Of a stretch of DNA of 5,491 nt, positions 1 through 5,180 are shown piece by piece. Position numbers and translations under genes: made by a program. A model generated the notes under the pieces. The model saw only the letters and a list, made by a program, of their open reading frames with translations, searched no databases and was not told the DNA's origin. Each line of letters begins with the position of its first letter. The first letter of the stretch is position 1. This stretch comes from Campylobacterales bacterium. GTDB lineage: Bacteria; Campylobacterota; Campylobacteria; Campylobacterales; JALSKU01. The stretch covers positions 1 through 5,491 of the forward strand of contig JALVWW010000339.1 in NCBI GenBank assembly GCA_027023175.1, given 5' to 3'.

Positions 1-45
1 ATAGAAAGTGCTCTATTGGGGAGATAGTCAAAAAGGTATTTTAAG

Positions 46-2184
46 CTATTGGCTCTTTTTTTCTCTTAATAGTTGGTTTAGCATATTGAAGAGTTCACTG
101 GAATTTTTCTCCCAATCTTTGACCAAAGCCAAAATCTCATCAGCTTTTTCTATAGTTTGATTGGTTTTAATGTATTGAAGTATCTCTTTTATGATATGGT
201 GGACATTTTTATGAGGGTCTGCAATGGCCGGATAAGAAGGGAGTTTTCCATACTCTTTTACTATCTCGGCACTGGTATACCATTTTCCAAATCTGCAACT
301 GTTCTCATCATCAAACTGCACACTGCCGTTTTCTCTGTATATAGCCTGGTAGCCTTTTGATTTAAATATCATATGGTCTATCTTTACAAGTGTCAAATAA
401 AGCTCATTTGCTATATCTTCATTTTTCTTCTTGGTTACTCTTGAGCTTTCAATGAGACTGTCTAAGGTACTGGTAAATTCACTTAGTTTTTCGGTTGATT
501 CGGTAGTAATTTGCTCAGTCTTTTCATTACTTTCGAGCATTTCATTTGAGTTTTGTTTTAGTATGTTGATATTGGCTTCGACTTCTCCTGTGGCTTTTTG
601 GGTTCTCTCAGCCAATTTCCTTACCTCATCTGCAACCACAGCAAAACCTCTTCCATGCTCTCCCGCACGAGCTGCTTCAATGGCAGCATTTAGTGCAAGC
701 AGATTGGTTTGGTCTGATATATCTTTTATAAGAGACATTACATTGCTTATCTCTTCAACATTTTCATTTACCTGCTCCGAACTTTCTCTGGCTGTGTGCA
801 TCATTTGGGCAATAGCATTGATATTGTCAACAAGGTCACTTACACTTGATTGTACTTCGCTTACTATATTTTCAGTACTATCATTTATCTTGTTTATATC
901 TGCTATACTCTCCATATTGTTTGTCAAAGACTCTTGGAGATCACTTGCATCATGTACGGAACCTTCTATAAGGTTGTCCGCCAAAGATGTGAAGAGTTTG
1001 CTTTTTTTGAGATTAACTTTTGCCTCTTTTTCTGCTTCATTTGCTATCTTGGCTTCCTCTTCAGCCCCTTTTGCTATCTCTTCAACTTTTTCAATAAATT
1101 GGTTGAAGTTGTGGATGGCTTTTCCTATCTCATCATTTGATTTTATATCTATTCTTCTTGAAAGGTCAGCGTCTCCCTCGGCTAGCTCCTGACTTACTCT
1201 GGCTAAGTTATTTATGGGTTTTATCACTATTTTGTTTACCATAAAGAGTATGATCAACAAGATAAGAAGGTCAATGATACCTATAAGCACAATCTGCTCT
1301 TTGAGTTGTGAAATATTTGAATCAATTAATTTATTGATAATTTCACTTTTCATCCCCATCAGGGCATATCCGACGGTGATGCCGTCAAACCTTTTAAGAG
1401 GATAAGCTTTTGTAAAATAGTGGTTGTCTATTAGATATTTGTCATTTATAGCTTTTTTCAAACTAAAATTACTTGATAAAACATAGTTTAAAAACTCTTT
1501 ATCTATATGTTTGGTACTTGAGAGAGGATATCCCTCTTTTTTGTATTTTATCTTTTTCATCATTGATGCAAAGTTTTTATCCAAAAAGTATAAAAAATCT
1601 ATCTTGTTTTTTTTCAGTGCTCCGCCAAAGTTGTTTATACCTCCGCTAAAATCAAGCAAAGCTATCAATTCCCCACTGTTAAATACCGGGAATACACTTC
1701 TAAGTCTTAAACCTTTTGATGATTCTTCAAATGTTACAAGCGGTTTTTTGCTTGCTAAAACTTTATTGTATGATTTTAGGTTCACCTTTTCACCGTGACT
1801 TTTAGGGTTCCATGACTTTATAATAGACTTTAAATTTTTACTCACTATATGAACATTTACTTTTTTAAAGGGGGTGTTTTCCTTGTAAAGCTTTCCTATT
1901 CCTGCAAGTATCCTCTCAAGCTCTATCCTATCATTTGCCAAAAGTGCATCTATAATCATTTTATTTTTTGCCAATAGCATGGCATTGGTTATCCATACAT
2001 TTTTTTTGGCTGTTATTTGATCATTTAGAGCTATATTAAAATTTCTAGACTGTTCAATGTAAGTATCACGTTTTAAATCCCCTATACTTGAATACTCTCT
2101 AAGAGTAAAAACCACAAAGCCAAGCAAAATAACCAACATGATAGGTATCTGTATCTTTTTACCAATAGATAGATTTTTATACAT
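46..2184 (-). CDS. Methyl-accepting chemotaxis protein with Cache-type sensor and C-terminal CZB domain
   Basis: 712 residues. Domains in order: a short cytoplasmic N-terminus; TM1 (~11-28); a periplasmic sensor of ~265 residues (~30-295), whose NVWITNAMLLAKN, KSWNPKSHGEK, KPLVTFEESSKGLRLRSVFPVF and ELIALLDF segments recall the double-Cache (dCache_3-like) sensors of Campylobacterota receptors; TM2 (~298-318); HAMP (~319-372); an Ala/Glu/Lys-rich coiled-coil link (~373-400); the signalling coiled coil whose conserved tip (DQTNLLALNAAIEAARAGE, then GRGFAVVADEVRKLAERT) spans 491-528; and a CZB domain (~602-675). CZB zinc ligands are visible as H604, C630 (CRFGKWY), H658 and H662. No CheR/CheB pentapeptide ends the protein. 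It should signal through CheW/CheA; CZB domains bind zinc and in TlpD-like receptors tune responses to oxidants. Shine-Dalgarno AAAAGGGGA (2197-2189) supports the ATG. The ligand is unknown. Confidence 0.96.
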   Translation of the reverse strand: MYKNLSIGKKIQIPIMLVILLGFVVFTLREYSSIGDLKRDTYIEQSRNFNIALNDQITAKKNVWITNAMLLAKNKMIIDALLANDRIELERILAGIGKLYKENTPFKKVNVHIVSKNLKSIIKSWNPKSHGEKVNLKSYNKVLASKKPLVTFEESSKGLRLRSVFPVFNSGELIALLDFSGGINNFGGALKKNKIDFLYFLDKNFASMMKKIKYKKEGYPLSSTKHIDKEFLNYVLSSNFSLKKAINDKYLIDNHYFTKAYPLKRFDGITVGYALMGMKSEIINKLIDSNISQLKEQIVLIGIIDLLILLIILFMVNKIVIKPINNLARVSQELAEGDADLSRRIDIKSNDEIGKAIHNFNQFIEKVEEIAKGAEEEAKIANEAEKEAKVNLKKSKLFTSLADNLIEGSVHDASDLQESLTNNMESIADINKINDSTENIVSEVQSSVSDLVDNINAIAQMMHTARESSEQVNENVEEISNVMSLIKDISDQTNLLALNAAIEAARAGEHGRGFAVVADEVRKLAERTQKATGEVEANINILKQNSNEMLESNEKTEQITTESTEKLSEFTSTLDSLIESSRVTKKKNEDIANELYLTLVKIDHMIFKSKGYQAIYRENGSVQFDDENSCRFGKWYTSAEIVKEYGKLPSYPAIADPHKNVHHIIKEILQYIKTNQTIEKADEILALVKDWEKNSSELFNMLNQLLREKKSQ

Positions 2185-2218
2185 CTCTTCCCCTTTTCAT
2201 ACATATAAAATATCATTA

Positions 2219-2247
2219 ATTGTACCATTTTTTATATATAATGTAAA
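2219..2247 (-). promoter_or_regulatory. Candidate promoter of the chemoreceptor gene
   Basis: On the minus strand TTTACA (2247-2242) and TACAAT (2224-2219) are separated by 17 bp, and the -10 is preceded by TGG, an extended -10 form. The transcript would start near 2212, ~28 nt before the ATG. This is a housekeeping sigma-70 type; I do not see a sigma-28 or sigma-54 motif, although many chemotaxis genes use those. It implies the receptor is expressed independently of arsRBC. Confidence 0.6.
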
Positions 2248-2287
2248 GACAAGCTTAATTTTATAATTTAACTTTATATTTTGTTTG

Positions 2288-2315
2288 TCCCAAAATTTTG
2301 TAATATAATTTGGGA
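2288..2315 (-). repeat. Inverted repeat after arsC; weak terminator or operator
   Basis: TCCCAAA (2288-2294) and TTTGGGA (2309-2315) pair as a 7-bp stem around 14 nt, extendable by two pairs with one bulged base. It begins 13 nt after the arsC stop and lies upstream of the chemoreceptor promoter. Neither strand has a U-run directly after it, so it is at best a weak terminator for arsRBC; an operator for the chemoreceptor gene is equally possible. Confidence 0.4.
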
Positions 2316-2327
2316 TAAGAAAATATT

Positions 2328-2732
2328 CTACCCATTGTCTAATACCTCCTCTACTTTTGGAAGTAGCCTCTTTTTTATCTCATCAAAAGTTTTTACAAAC
2401 TCTTCATACTCTTTTCCATCGGGGTCATCAAAACCGATATGTATCTTTTTTACAGGTTTGGGAAACACAGGACAACTCTCTTTTGCATGGTCACAAACCG
2501 TAACGACCAGGTCAAAGTCAATATCCAAAACTTCATCTAAATGTTTTGAGTGACAATTATCATCCCAACAATCATTTTCTTCCAAGACTTTTTTTGCATA
2601 GGGGTTGACTTTACCACTTGGCTTGACTCCGGCACTAAAAGCTTTGACTCCATCGATATACTTGTTTATCAATGCTTCAGCTATAATACTCCTGCAACTG
2701 TTTCCCGTACACATTACCAAAACTTTTTTCAC
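2328..2732 (-). CDS. arsC: Arsenate reductase, thioredoxin-coupled LMW-PTP type
   Basis: 134 residues, GTG start, usual family length. It is the low-molecular-weight tyrosine phosphatase-fold ArsC (Staphylococcus pI258 type), unrelated to the glutaredoxin-type E. coli ArsC. The nucleophile loop C8-TGNSC-R14 (CX5R) binds arsenate. The redox pair C80 and C87 (VVTVCDHAKESC) completes the three-cysteine relay that passes a disulfide to thioredoxin. FDDPDG at 101-106 supplies the general-acid aspartate region. It reduces As(V) to As(III) in the cytoplasm, and ArsB then exports the product. Two extra cysteines, C55 and C60 (NDCWDDNCHSKHLDE), lie in the segment before the redox helix and are not part of the usual triad. 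It is the third gene of arsRBC; a 7-bp direct repeat GTAGCAA lies in the gap upstream. Confidence 0.95.
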   Translation of the reverse strand: MKKVLVMCTGNSCRSIIAEALINKYIDGVKAFSAGVKPSGKVNPYAKKVLEENDCWDDNCHSKHLDEVLDIDFDLVVTVCDHAKESCPVFPKPVKKIHIGFDDPDGKEYEEFVKTFDEIKKRLLPKVEEVLDNG

Positions 2733-2739
2733 TATTTTT

Positions 2740-2745
2740 CCTTTT
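2740..2745 (-). promoter_or_regulatory. arsC ribosome binding site (GTG start)
   Basis: AAAAGG on the minus strand, 7 nt upstream of a GTG start at 2732. It supports the rarer GTG codon as the real start of arsC, since the family N-terminus MKKVLVMCTGNSCRS begins exactly there. It lies in the 40-bp arsB-arsC gap, so arsC has its own initiation site although it should share the arsRB transcript. Confidence 0.7.
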
Positions 2746-2772
2746 AGGTAGCAAGTAGTAGCAACAGCACTG

Positions 2773-4029
2773 TCATCTGACCCCTATTAACAATACCATT
2801 AGCAAAACCGGCGGAGTTATCAAAAGTCCAAATTTGCTATACTGCCAAAATGTTATCTTTACACCTTTTTTATTTAATACATGCAGCCACAAAAGTGTAG
2901 CCAAACTTCCAAAAGGAGTCATTTTTGGTCCCAAGTTACATCCTACAATATTGGCAAATGCCAAAGTATGGTTTGGTACATCTTTTAAAGCTATATCCAT
3001 TATCATAACTGTTGGTAGATTATTCATCACCGCACTCAAAATCGCACTTAAAAAACCTGTACCTATGATAGCTATCTTGTCTCCATACTGAAGCAAATCT
3101 TTAAGTATTAAACTTAGATAGTCTGTCAAGCCTGCATTTTTAAGCCCATACACAACGATATAAAGCCCTATACTAAACCAAACTATTTGCCATGGAGCAG
3201 TTTTCATAATAGTTGAAAAATTGACACTTTTATTGACACTAGCAATCCATAAAAAAACTATACCGCCGCCCAAGGCAAAAAAACTAACCGGAATTTTGTA
3301 AATATCTCCTACAATATATCCTGTTAAAAGCAGAACTAAAAAAAACCAACTAAAATAAAAAAGTTTTTTTGATTTTAAAACTTCATTGGGATCATTTAAT
3401 AGGGTTATATCAATCTTTTTTGGTATATCTTTTCTTAAAATCAACCATAAAAATAAAATGGAAGCAACCACACTGACTATAAAGGGAATTATCATATTTT
3501 TTAGATACTCTACAAACCCTATATGAAAAAAGTCCGCTGTTACTATATTGGTCAAGTTTGAAAAGACAAAAGGCAATGATGCACTATCGCTTATAAATCC
3601 GCCTGCGAGTAAGAAAGCTACGATAGTCTTTGCGTTTAACTTCAATACTTTCATCTTCGCCAAAAGTATGGGAGTAAGTATCAAAGCAGCTCCATCATTG
3701 GCAAAAAGAGCTGAAACAAAAGAGCCAAGAAGCAAAGAGTAAACAAATATCAAATTACCGCTGCCTTTTGACAGCCTTGCCATTTTGATAGCACACCACT
3801 CAAAAAACCCTATCTCATCAAGCACCATAGAGAGTAAAATGATACCCACAAATGCCAAAGTAGCATCCCAGACTATACCGGTTACCGCTAAGATATCCTT
3901 AAAATCAACAACACCCAAAAGATATGCAAGTACCGCACCTATCACAGCGGTTGTACCTATCTGCAGCCCTTTTGGTTGCCATATTACAAAAAAAAGTGTT
4001 ATAAAAAAAAGAGTAGCCGCAAGTATCAT
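2773..4029 (-). CDS. arsB: ArsB arsenite efflux carrier
   Basis: 418 residues, close to the ~430 of E. coli ArsB. It is a polytopic inner-membrane protein with roughly 10-12 hydrophobic segments and a charged cytoplasmic loop at ~199-222. Signature segments of ArsB within the ion-transporter superfamily are present: FANDGAALILTP (109-120), FSNLTN (156-161), MNNLPTVMIMD (335-345) and NLGPKMTPFGSLATLLWLH (365-383), followed by a last transmembrane helix ending VLLIGVR. It exports As(OH)3 or antimonite in exchange for protons. No arsA ATPase gene accompanies it, so it should work as a secondary carrier. Translation starts within the arsR stop and lacks a strong Shine-Dalgarno, consistent with coupling. 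ACR3, the other arsenite carrier type, has a different fold and motifs and is excluded. Confidence 0.96.
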   Translation of the reverse strand: MILAATLFFITLFFVIWQPKGLQIGTTAVIGAVLAYLLGVVDFKDILAVTGIVWDATLAFVGIILLSMVLDEIGFFEWCAIKMARLSKGSGNLIFVYSLLLGSFVSALFANDGAALILTPILLAKMKVLKLNAKTIVAFLLAGGFISDSASLPFVFSNLTNIVTADFFHIGFVEYLKNMIIPFIVSVVASILFLWLILRKDIPKKIDITLLNDPNEVLKSKKLFYFSWFFLVLLLTGYIVGDIYKIPVSFFALGGGIVFLWIASVNKSVNFSTIMKTAPWQIVWFSIGLYIVVYGLKNAGLTDYLSLILKDLLQYGDKIAIIGTGFLSAILSAVMNNLPTVMIMDIALKDVPNHTLAFANIVGCNLGPKMTPFGSLATLLWLHVLNKKGVKITFWQYSKFGLLITPPVLLMVLLIGVR

Positions 4030-4349
4030 TTATCACACTCTTTGTCGTCGCAAACCTCTTTCAAAGGAGGCACAGGCATATCAAGATAACTCATCTCTTT
4101 TAAAATACTTTTTCTAAACTCATCCAAAGGCTCACGTATGCTGTAATATGCCCAGCGGCCTATCCTTTCAACCTTTAAAAATCCACCCTCTCTTAATATC
4201 TTCAAATGCCTCGATACTCGTGACTGAATCATATCAAAAGAGTTTTCAACATCACAAACACAAACTTTTTTATTTATATCTATAAAACGAAGGATTCGAA
4301 GCCTTGTTTCATCATTTAAAGCACCGATGGTCTTAAGAAATGTCTCCAT
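4026..4349 (-). CDS. arsR: ArsR-family As(III)/metalloid-responsive repressor
   Basis: 107 residues from the ATG at 4349, a usual ArsR length. It has the winged-helix ArsR/SmtB fold: N-terminal helices (ALNDETRLRILRFI, 10-23), the recognition helix region SRVSRHLKILREGGFL (43-58) and the wing VERIGRWAYYSI (60-71). The sensor motif lies at the start of the DNA-binding unit: C30-V-C32-D, matching the CVC of the classical ELCVCDLC arsenite site, but the third cysteine of that motif is E35 here. Two further cysteines, C100 and C105, sit in the acidic tail VCDDKECDK and may complete the site. Without As(III) it should repress its own operon at the palindrome on the -35 box. Its TGA overlaps the arsB ATG (ATGA, 4 bp), which implies translational coupling. 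A longer in-frame start at 4400 is rejected because it precedes the predicted transcript. Confidence 0.95.
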   Translation of the reverse strand: METFLKTIGALNDETRLRILRFIDINKKVCVCDVENSFDMIQSRVSRHLKILREGGFLKVERIGRWAYYSIREPLDEFRKSILKEMSYLDMPVPPLKEVCDDKECDK

Positions 4350-4356
4350 GATAAAA

Positions 4357-4362
4357 CCTTTT
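4357..4362 (-). promoter_or_regulatory. arsR ribosome binding site
   Basis: AAAAGG on the minus strand ends 7 nt upstream of the ATG at 4349. It fixes that start in preference to the in-frame ATG at 4400, which lies in the -35/operator region and upstream of the predicted transcript. Confidence 0.8.
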
Positions 4363-4371
4363 TTTGGGATA

Positions 4372-4400
4372 ATTATATCATAAAGGTATGCATATATCAA
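4372..4400 (-). promoter_or_regulatory. Promoter of the arsRBC operon
   Basis: On the minus strand the -35 box is TTGATA (4400-4395, 5/6 to consensus), the spacer is exactly 17 bp, and the -10 is a perfect TATAAT (4377-4372) preceded by TGA, an extended -10. Transcription should start near 4365, giving a leader of only ~16 nt before the arsR ATG at 4349. This is the best-formed promoter in the window, as expected for a gene set kept silent by a repressor rather than by a weak promoter. Confidence 0.85.
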
Positions 4401-4412
4401 GATATTTTGATA
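4395..4412. promoter_or_regulatory. ArsR-type operator (TATCAA-N6-TTGATA)
   Basis: TATCAA (4395-4400) and TTGATA (4407-4412) form a perfect 6-6-6 inverted repeat; one more base on the left gives ATATCAA. ArsR/SmtB repressors bind such short interrupted palindromes, and ATCAA/TTGAT half-sites are known for ArsR. The left half-site is itself the -35 box of the arsR promoter on the minus strand, so bound repressor would block RNA polymerase directly. A 7-bp direct repeat CAAGATA (4398-4404 and 4414-4420) overlaps the site. The operator role is inferred from sequence and position immediately upstream of arsR. Confidence 0.75.
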
Positions 4413-4433
4413 GCAAGATACGAGAAAGAACTA

Positions 4434-4700
4434 TTATTTCCCAAATACATTTGCTATCTGGTTTATTTGTTTGTCACTAAGAGGCGAAGCAAATCTTTTC
4501 ATAATAGAGTTTGAAGTTTTAAAGTATCTAAGTCTTTTGGCTATTTCTTCTTTTTTGAGATTTTTGACAACTCTTGACTTGCCAAGAGCCCTTTTTTCAA
4601 AATTTTTACCGTGACAGCTTTGACATACAGTTATATATGAAGCTGAAGATAGCGTAGCTATCACTGCAAGTAAGATAAATATATATTTTATAAGTTTCAT
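4434..4700 (-). CDS. Small periplasmic monoheme cytochrome c (class I)
   Basis: 88 residues. The N-terminus MKLIKYIFILLAVIATLSSA is a Sec signal peptide, with cleavage near residue 20. The mature protein begins SYITVCQSCHG: the heme c attachment motif CQSCH is at 26-30, with H30 as proximal ligand. M67 in SIMKRFASPLSDKQINQIANVF is the likely distal ligand; the 'M..FASPLSDKQINQIANVF' C-terminal helix is typical of short cytochromes c of the c553 type. It is basic (many Lys and Arg) and should act as a soluble electron carrier in the periplasm. A strong Shine-Dalgarno, AAGGGAAG (4710-4703), supports the ATG. Its position downstream of the molybdoenzyme and PepSY-like gene suggests electron delivery to or from that enzyme, but the 149-bp structured gap leaves open whether it shares their transcript. 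Identity is firm; its partner is inferred. Confidence 0.93.
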   Translation of the reverse strand: MKLIKYIFILLAVIATLSSASYITVCQSCHGKNFEKRALGKSRVVKNLKKEEIAKRLRYFKTSNSIMKRFASPLSDKQINQIANVFGK

Positions 4701-4715
4701 TTCTTCCCTTGATTA

Positions 4716-4744
4716 ATTTTATATAGCTGACCCTACACTTTCAA
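4716..4744 (-). promoter_or_regulatory. Candidate sigma-70 promoter of the cytochrome c gene
   Basis: Reading the minus strand, TTGAAA (4744-4739, one mismatch to TTGACA) is followed after exactly 17 bp by TAAAAT (4721-4716). The predicted start of transcription is ~10 nt before the cytochrome ATG at 4700, close to its Shine-Dalgarno. This would give a very short leader, and the 17-bp spacer coincides exactly with one inverted-repeat arm. In such AT-rich DNA -10-like hexamers are common, so this is a candidate only; read-through from the pepSY gene is the alternative. Confidence 0.4.
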
Positions 4745-4839
4745 GCTCAAAATGGGAGGAAGAAAGAAAGGGGTATTTGACTTGCATTACATCATATTTG
4801 ATGTGTATGAATGTAACATATCGTGTAAGGTCAACTATA
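4722..4839. repeat. 118-bp element bounded by 17-bp inverted repeats (MITE-like or structured RNA)
   Basis: Arms 4722-4738 (TATAGCTGACCCTACAC) and 4823-4839 (GTGTAAGGTCAACTATA) are inverted copies matching at 15 of 17 positions. Both differences become G-U wobbles in the minus-strand RNA, so the stem is unbroken in the direction the genes are transcribed and is interrupted by two C-A mismatches on the other strand. The 84-bp interior holds a smaller hairpin (4789-4794 with 4799-4804, ACATCA/TGATGT) and GGGTATTTG at 4771-4779, which is the inverse of 4840-4848 just outside the right arm. If the repeat starts at TAG (4724-4837), it is flanked by TA on both sides (4722-4723 and 4838-4839), as for elements that duplicate a TA target. 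The arms being palindromic at their ends makes this weak evidence. No transposase is present and no 8-9 bp target duplication was found. The repeat is real; its nature is open. Confidence 0.7.
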
Positions 4840-4849
4840 CAAATACCCT

Positions 4850-5128
4850 CTAACAGCCTCCGGATGGTTGCATATCTCCCAAATAATCACTTATGCTTAA
4901 AATTTTACCTTTTTTGGTTACTATCACCTTGTCTTTGCCGGAATCATATTGAATAATGATAGTATATTTACCACTTTTTCTTTTGACTGATACTACCGTT
5001 ATCTTTTGACTTTTATAATATTTATGCAAGCTTTTTTGTATCGGCCCAGGAAGCTTTGAAAAATTAGATGCCAAAGCCATTATAGAAAACAGTAATACAA
5101 ACAATATAAAAACAGTTTTTCTATACAT
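4850..5128 (-). CDS. Small exported PepSY-like protein
   Basis: 92 residues. The N-terminus is a clear Sec signal peptide: basic YRK, hydrophobic stretch ~6-19, probable cleavage after ALA at residue 20. The mature ~72 residues begin FSKLPGPIQKSL, then KYYKSQKITVVSV, then strand-like runs KYTIIIQYDSG and KVIVTKKGKILSISDYL. This helix-then-three-strand order, with an amphipathic 'LP..I...L..YY' helix, is what periplasmic PepSY-like domains look like, though I recognise it by pattern only. The C-terminus MQPSGGC places the only cysteine as the last residue. The ATG has a good Shine-Dalgarno (AAAAGGA, 5141-5135). It follows the molybdoenzyme by 52 bp with no evident promoter between them, so co-transcription is likely. 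PepSY-type proteins often occur near redox and cytochrome genes; a role as periplasmic accessory of the reductase is inference. As a gene it is solid; its function is unknown. Confidence 0.8.
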   Translation of the reverse strand: MYRKTVFILFVLLFSIMALASNFSKLPGPIQKSLHKYYKSQKITVVSVKRKSGKYTIIIQYDSGKDKVIVTKKGKILSISDYLGDMQPSGGC

Positions 5129-5143
5129 TTCTTATCCTTTTGA

Positions 5144-5175
5144 GTGTATCTGTCGGCAAATACCGACAGATACAC
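5144..5175 (-). repeat. 13-bp perfect inverted repeat (intercistronic hairpin)
   Basis: Arms 5144-5156 (GTGTATCTGTCGG) and 5163-5175 (CCGACAGATACAC) are perfectly complementary around a 6-nt loop. The hairpin sits between the molybdoenzyme stop (5181) and the start of the PepSY-like gene (5128). No T-run follows the stem on either strand: the minus transcript continues UCAAAAGGAUAAG, so it does not look like a standard intrinsic terminator. The Shine-Dalgarno AAAAGGA of the next gene (5141-5135) begins 2 nt after the stem. An mRNA-stabilising or processing hairpin that separates the two cistrons, or a protein-binding palindrome, is more likely. The structure is certain; its role is inferred. 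Confidence 0.85.
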
Positions 5176-5180
5176 AAATG

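Noticed and set aside
1..60. Possible terminator after the chemoreceptor gene (AGC/GCT mini-stem with nearby A and T runs)
   Set aside because: Only 3-6 bp pairings with large loops and no stem directly followed by a U-run; not distinguishable from AT-rich background.
431..1192. Long plus-strand open frame of ~250 codons inside the chemoreceptor gene
   Set aside because: It is an antisense shadow of the Ser/Leu-poor, Glu/Lys/Asn-rich coiled-coil coding region: the translation is an artificial Ser/Leu/Phe-rich run with no domain, and the minus-strand product has clear domains.
2748..2764. Direct repeat GTAGCAA in the arsB-arsC gap
   Set aside because: Two 7-bp copies 10 bp apart with no third copy or symmetry; chance is sufficient.
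4350..4400. 17-residue N-terminal extension of ArsR from the ATG at 4400
   Set aside because: That start lies in the promoter/operator, upstream of the predicted transcript, while the ATG at 4349 has a good ribosome binding site and gives the usual family N-terminus.
4722..4839. CRISPR or insertion sequence explanation for the repeated arms
   Set aside because: Only one inverted pair, no periodic direct repeats or spacers, no transposase coding capacity, and no 8-9 bp target duplication at the ends.
4752..4853. A 33-codon plus-strand ORF (ATG GGA GGA ... TAA) running through most of the inverted-repeat element
   Set aside because: No convincing Shine-Dalgarno, antisense to the surrounding genes, runs through the right repeat arm, and of a length expected by chance; I do not recognise the peptide. 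It would be worth revisiting if the element proves multicopy.
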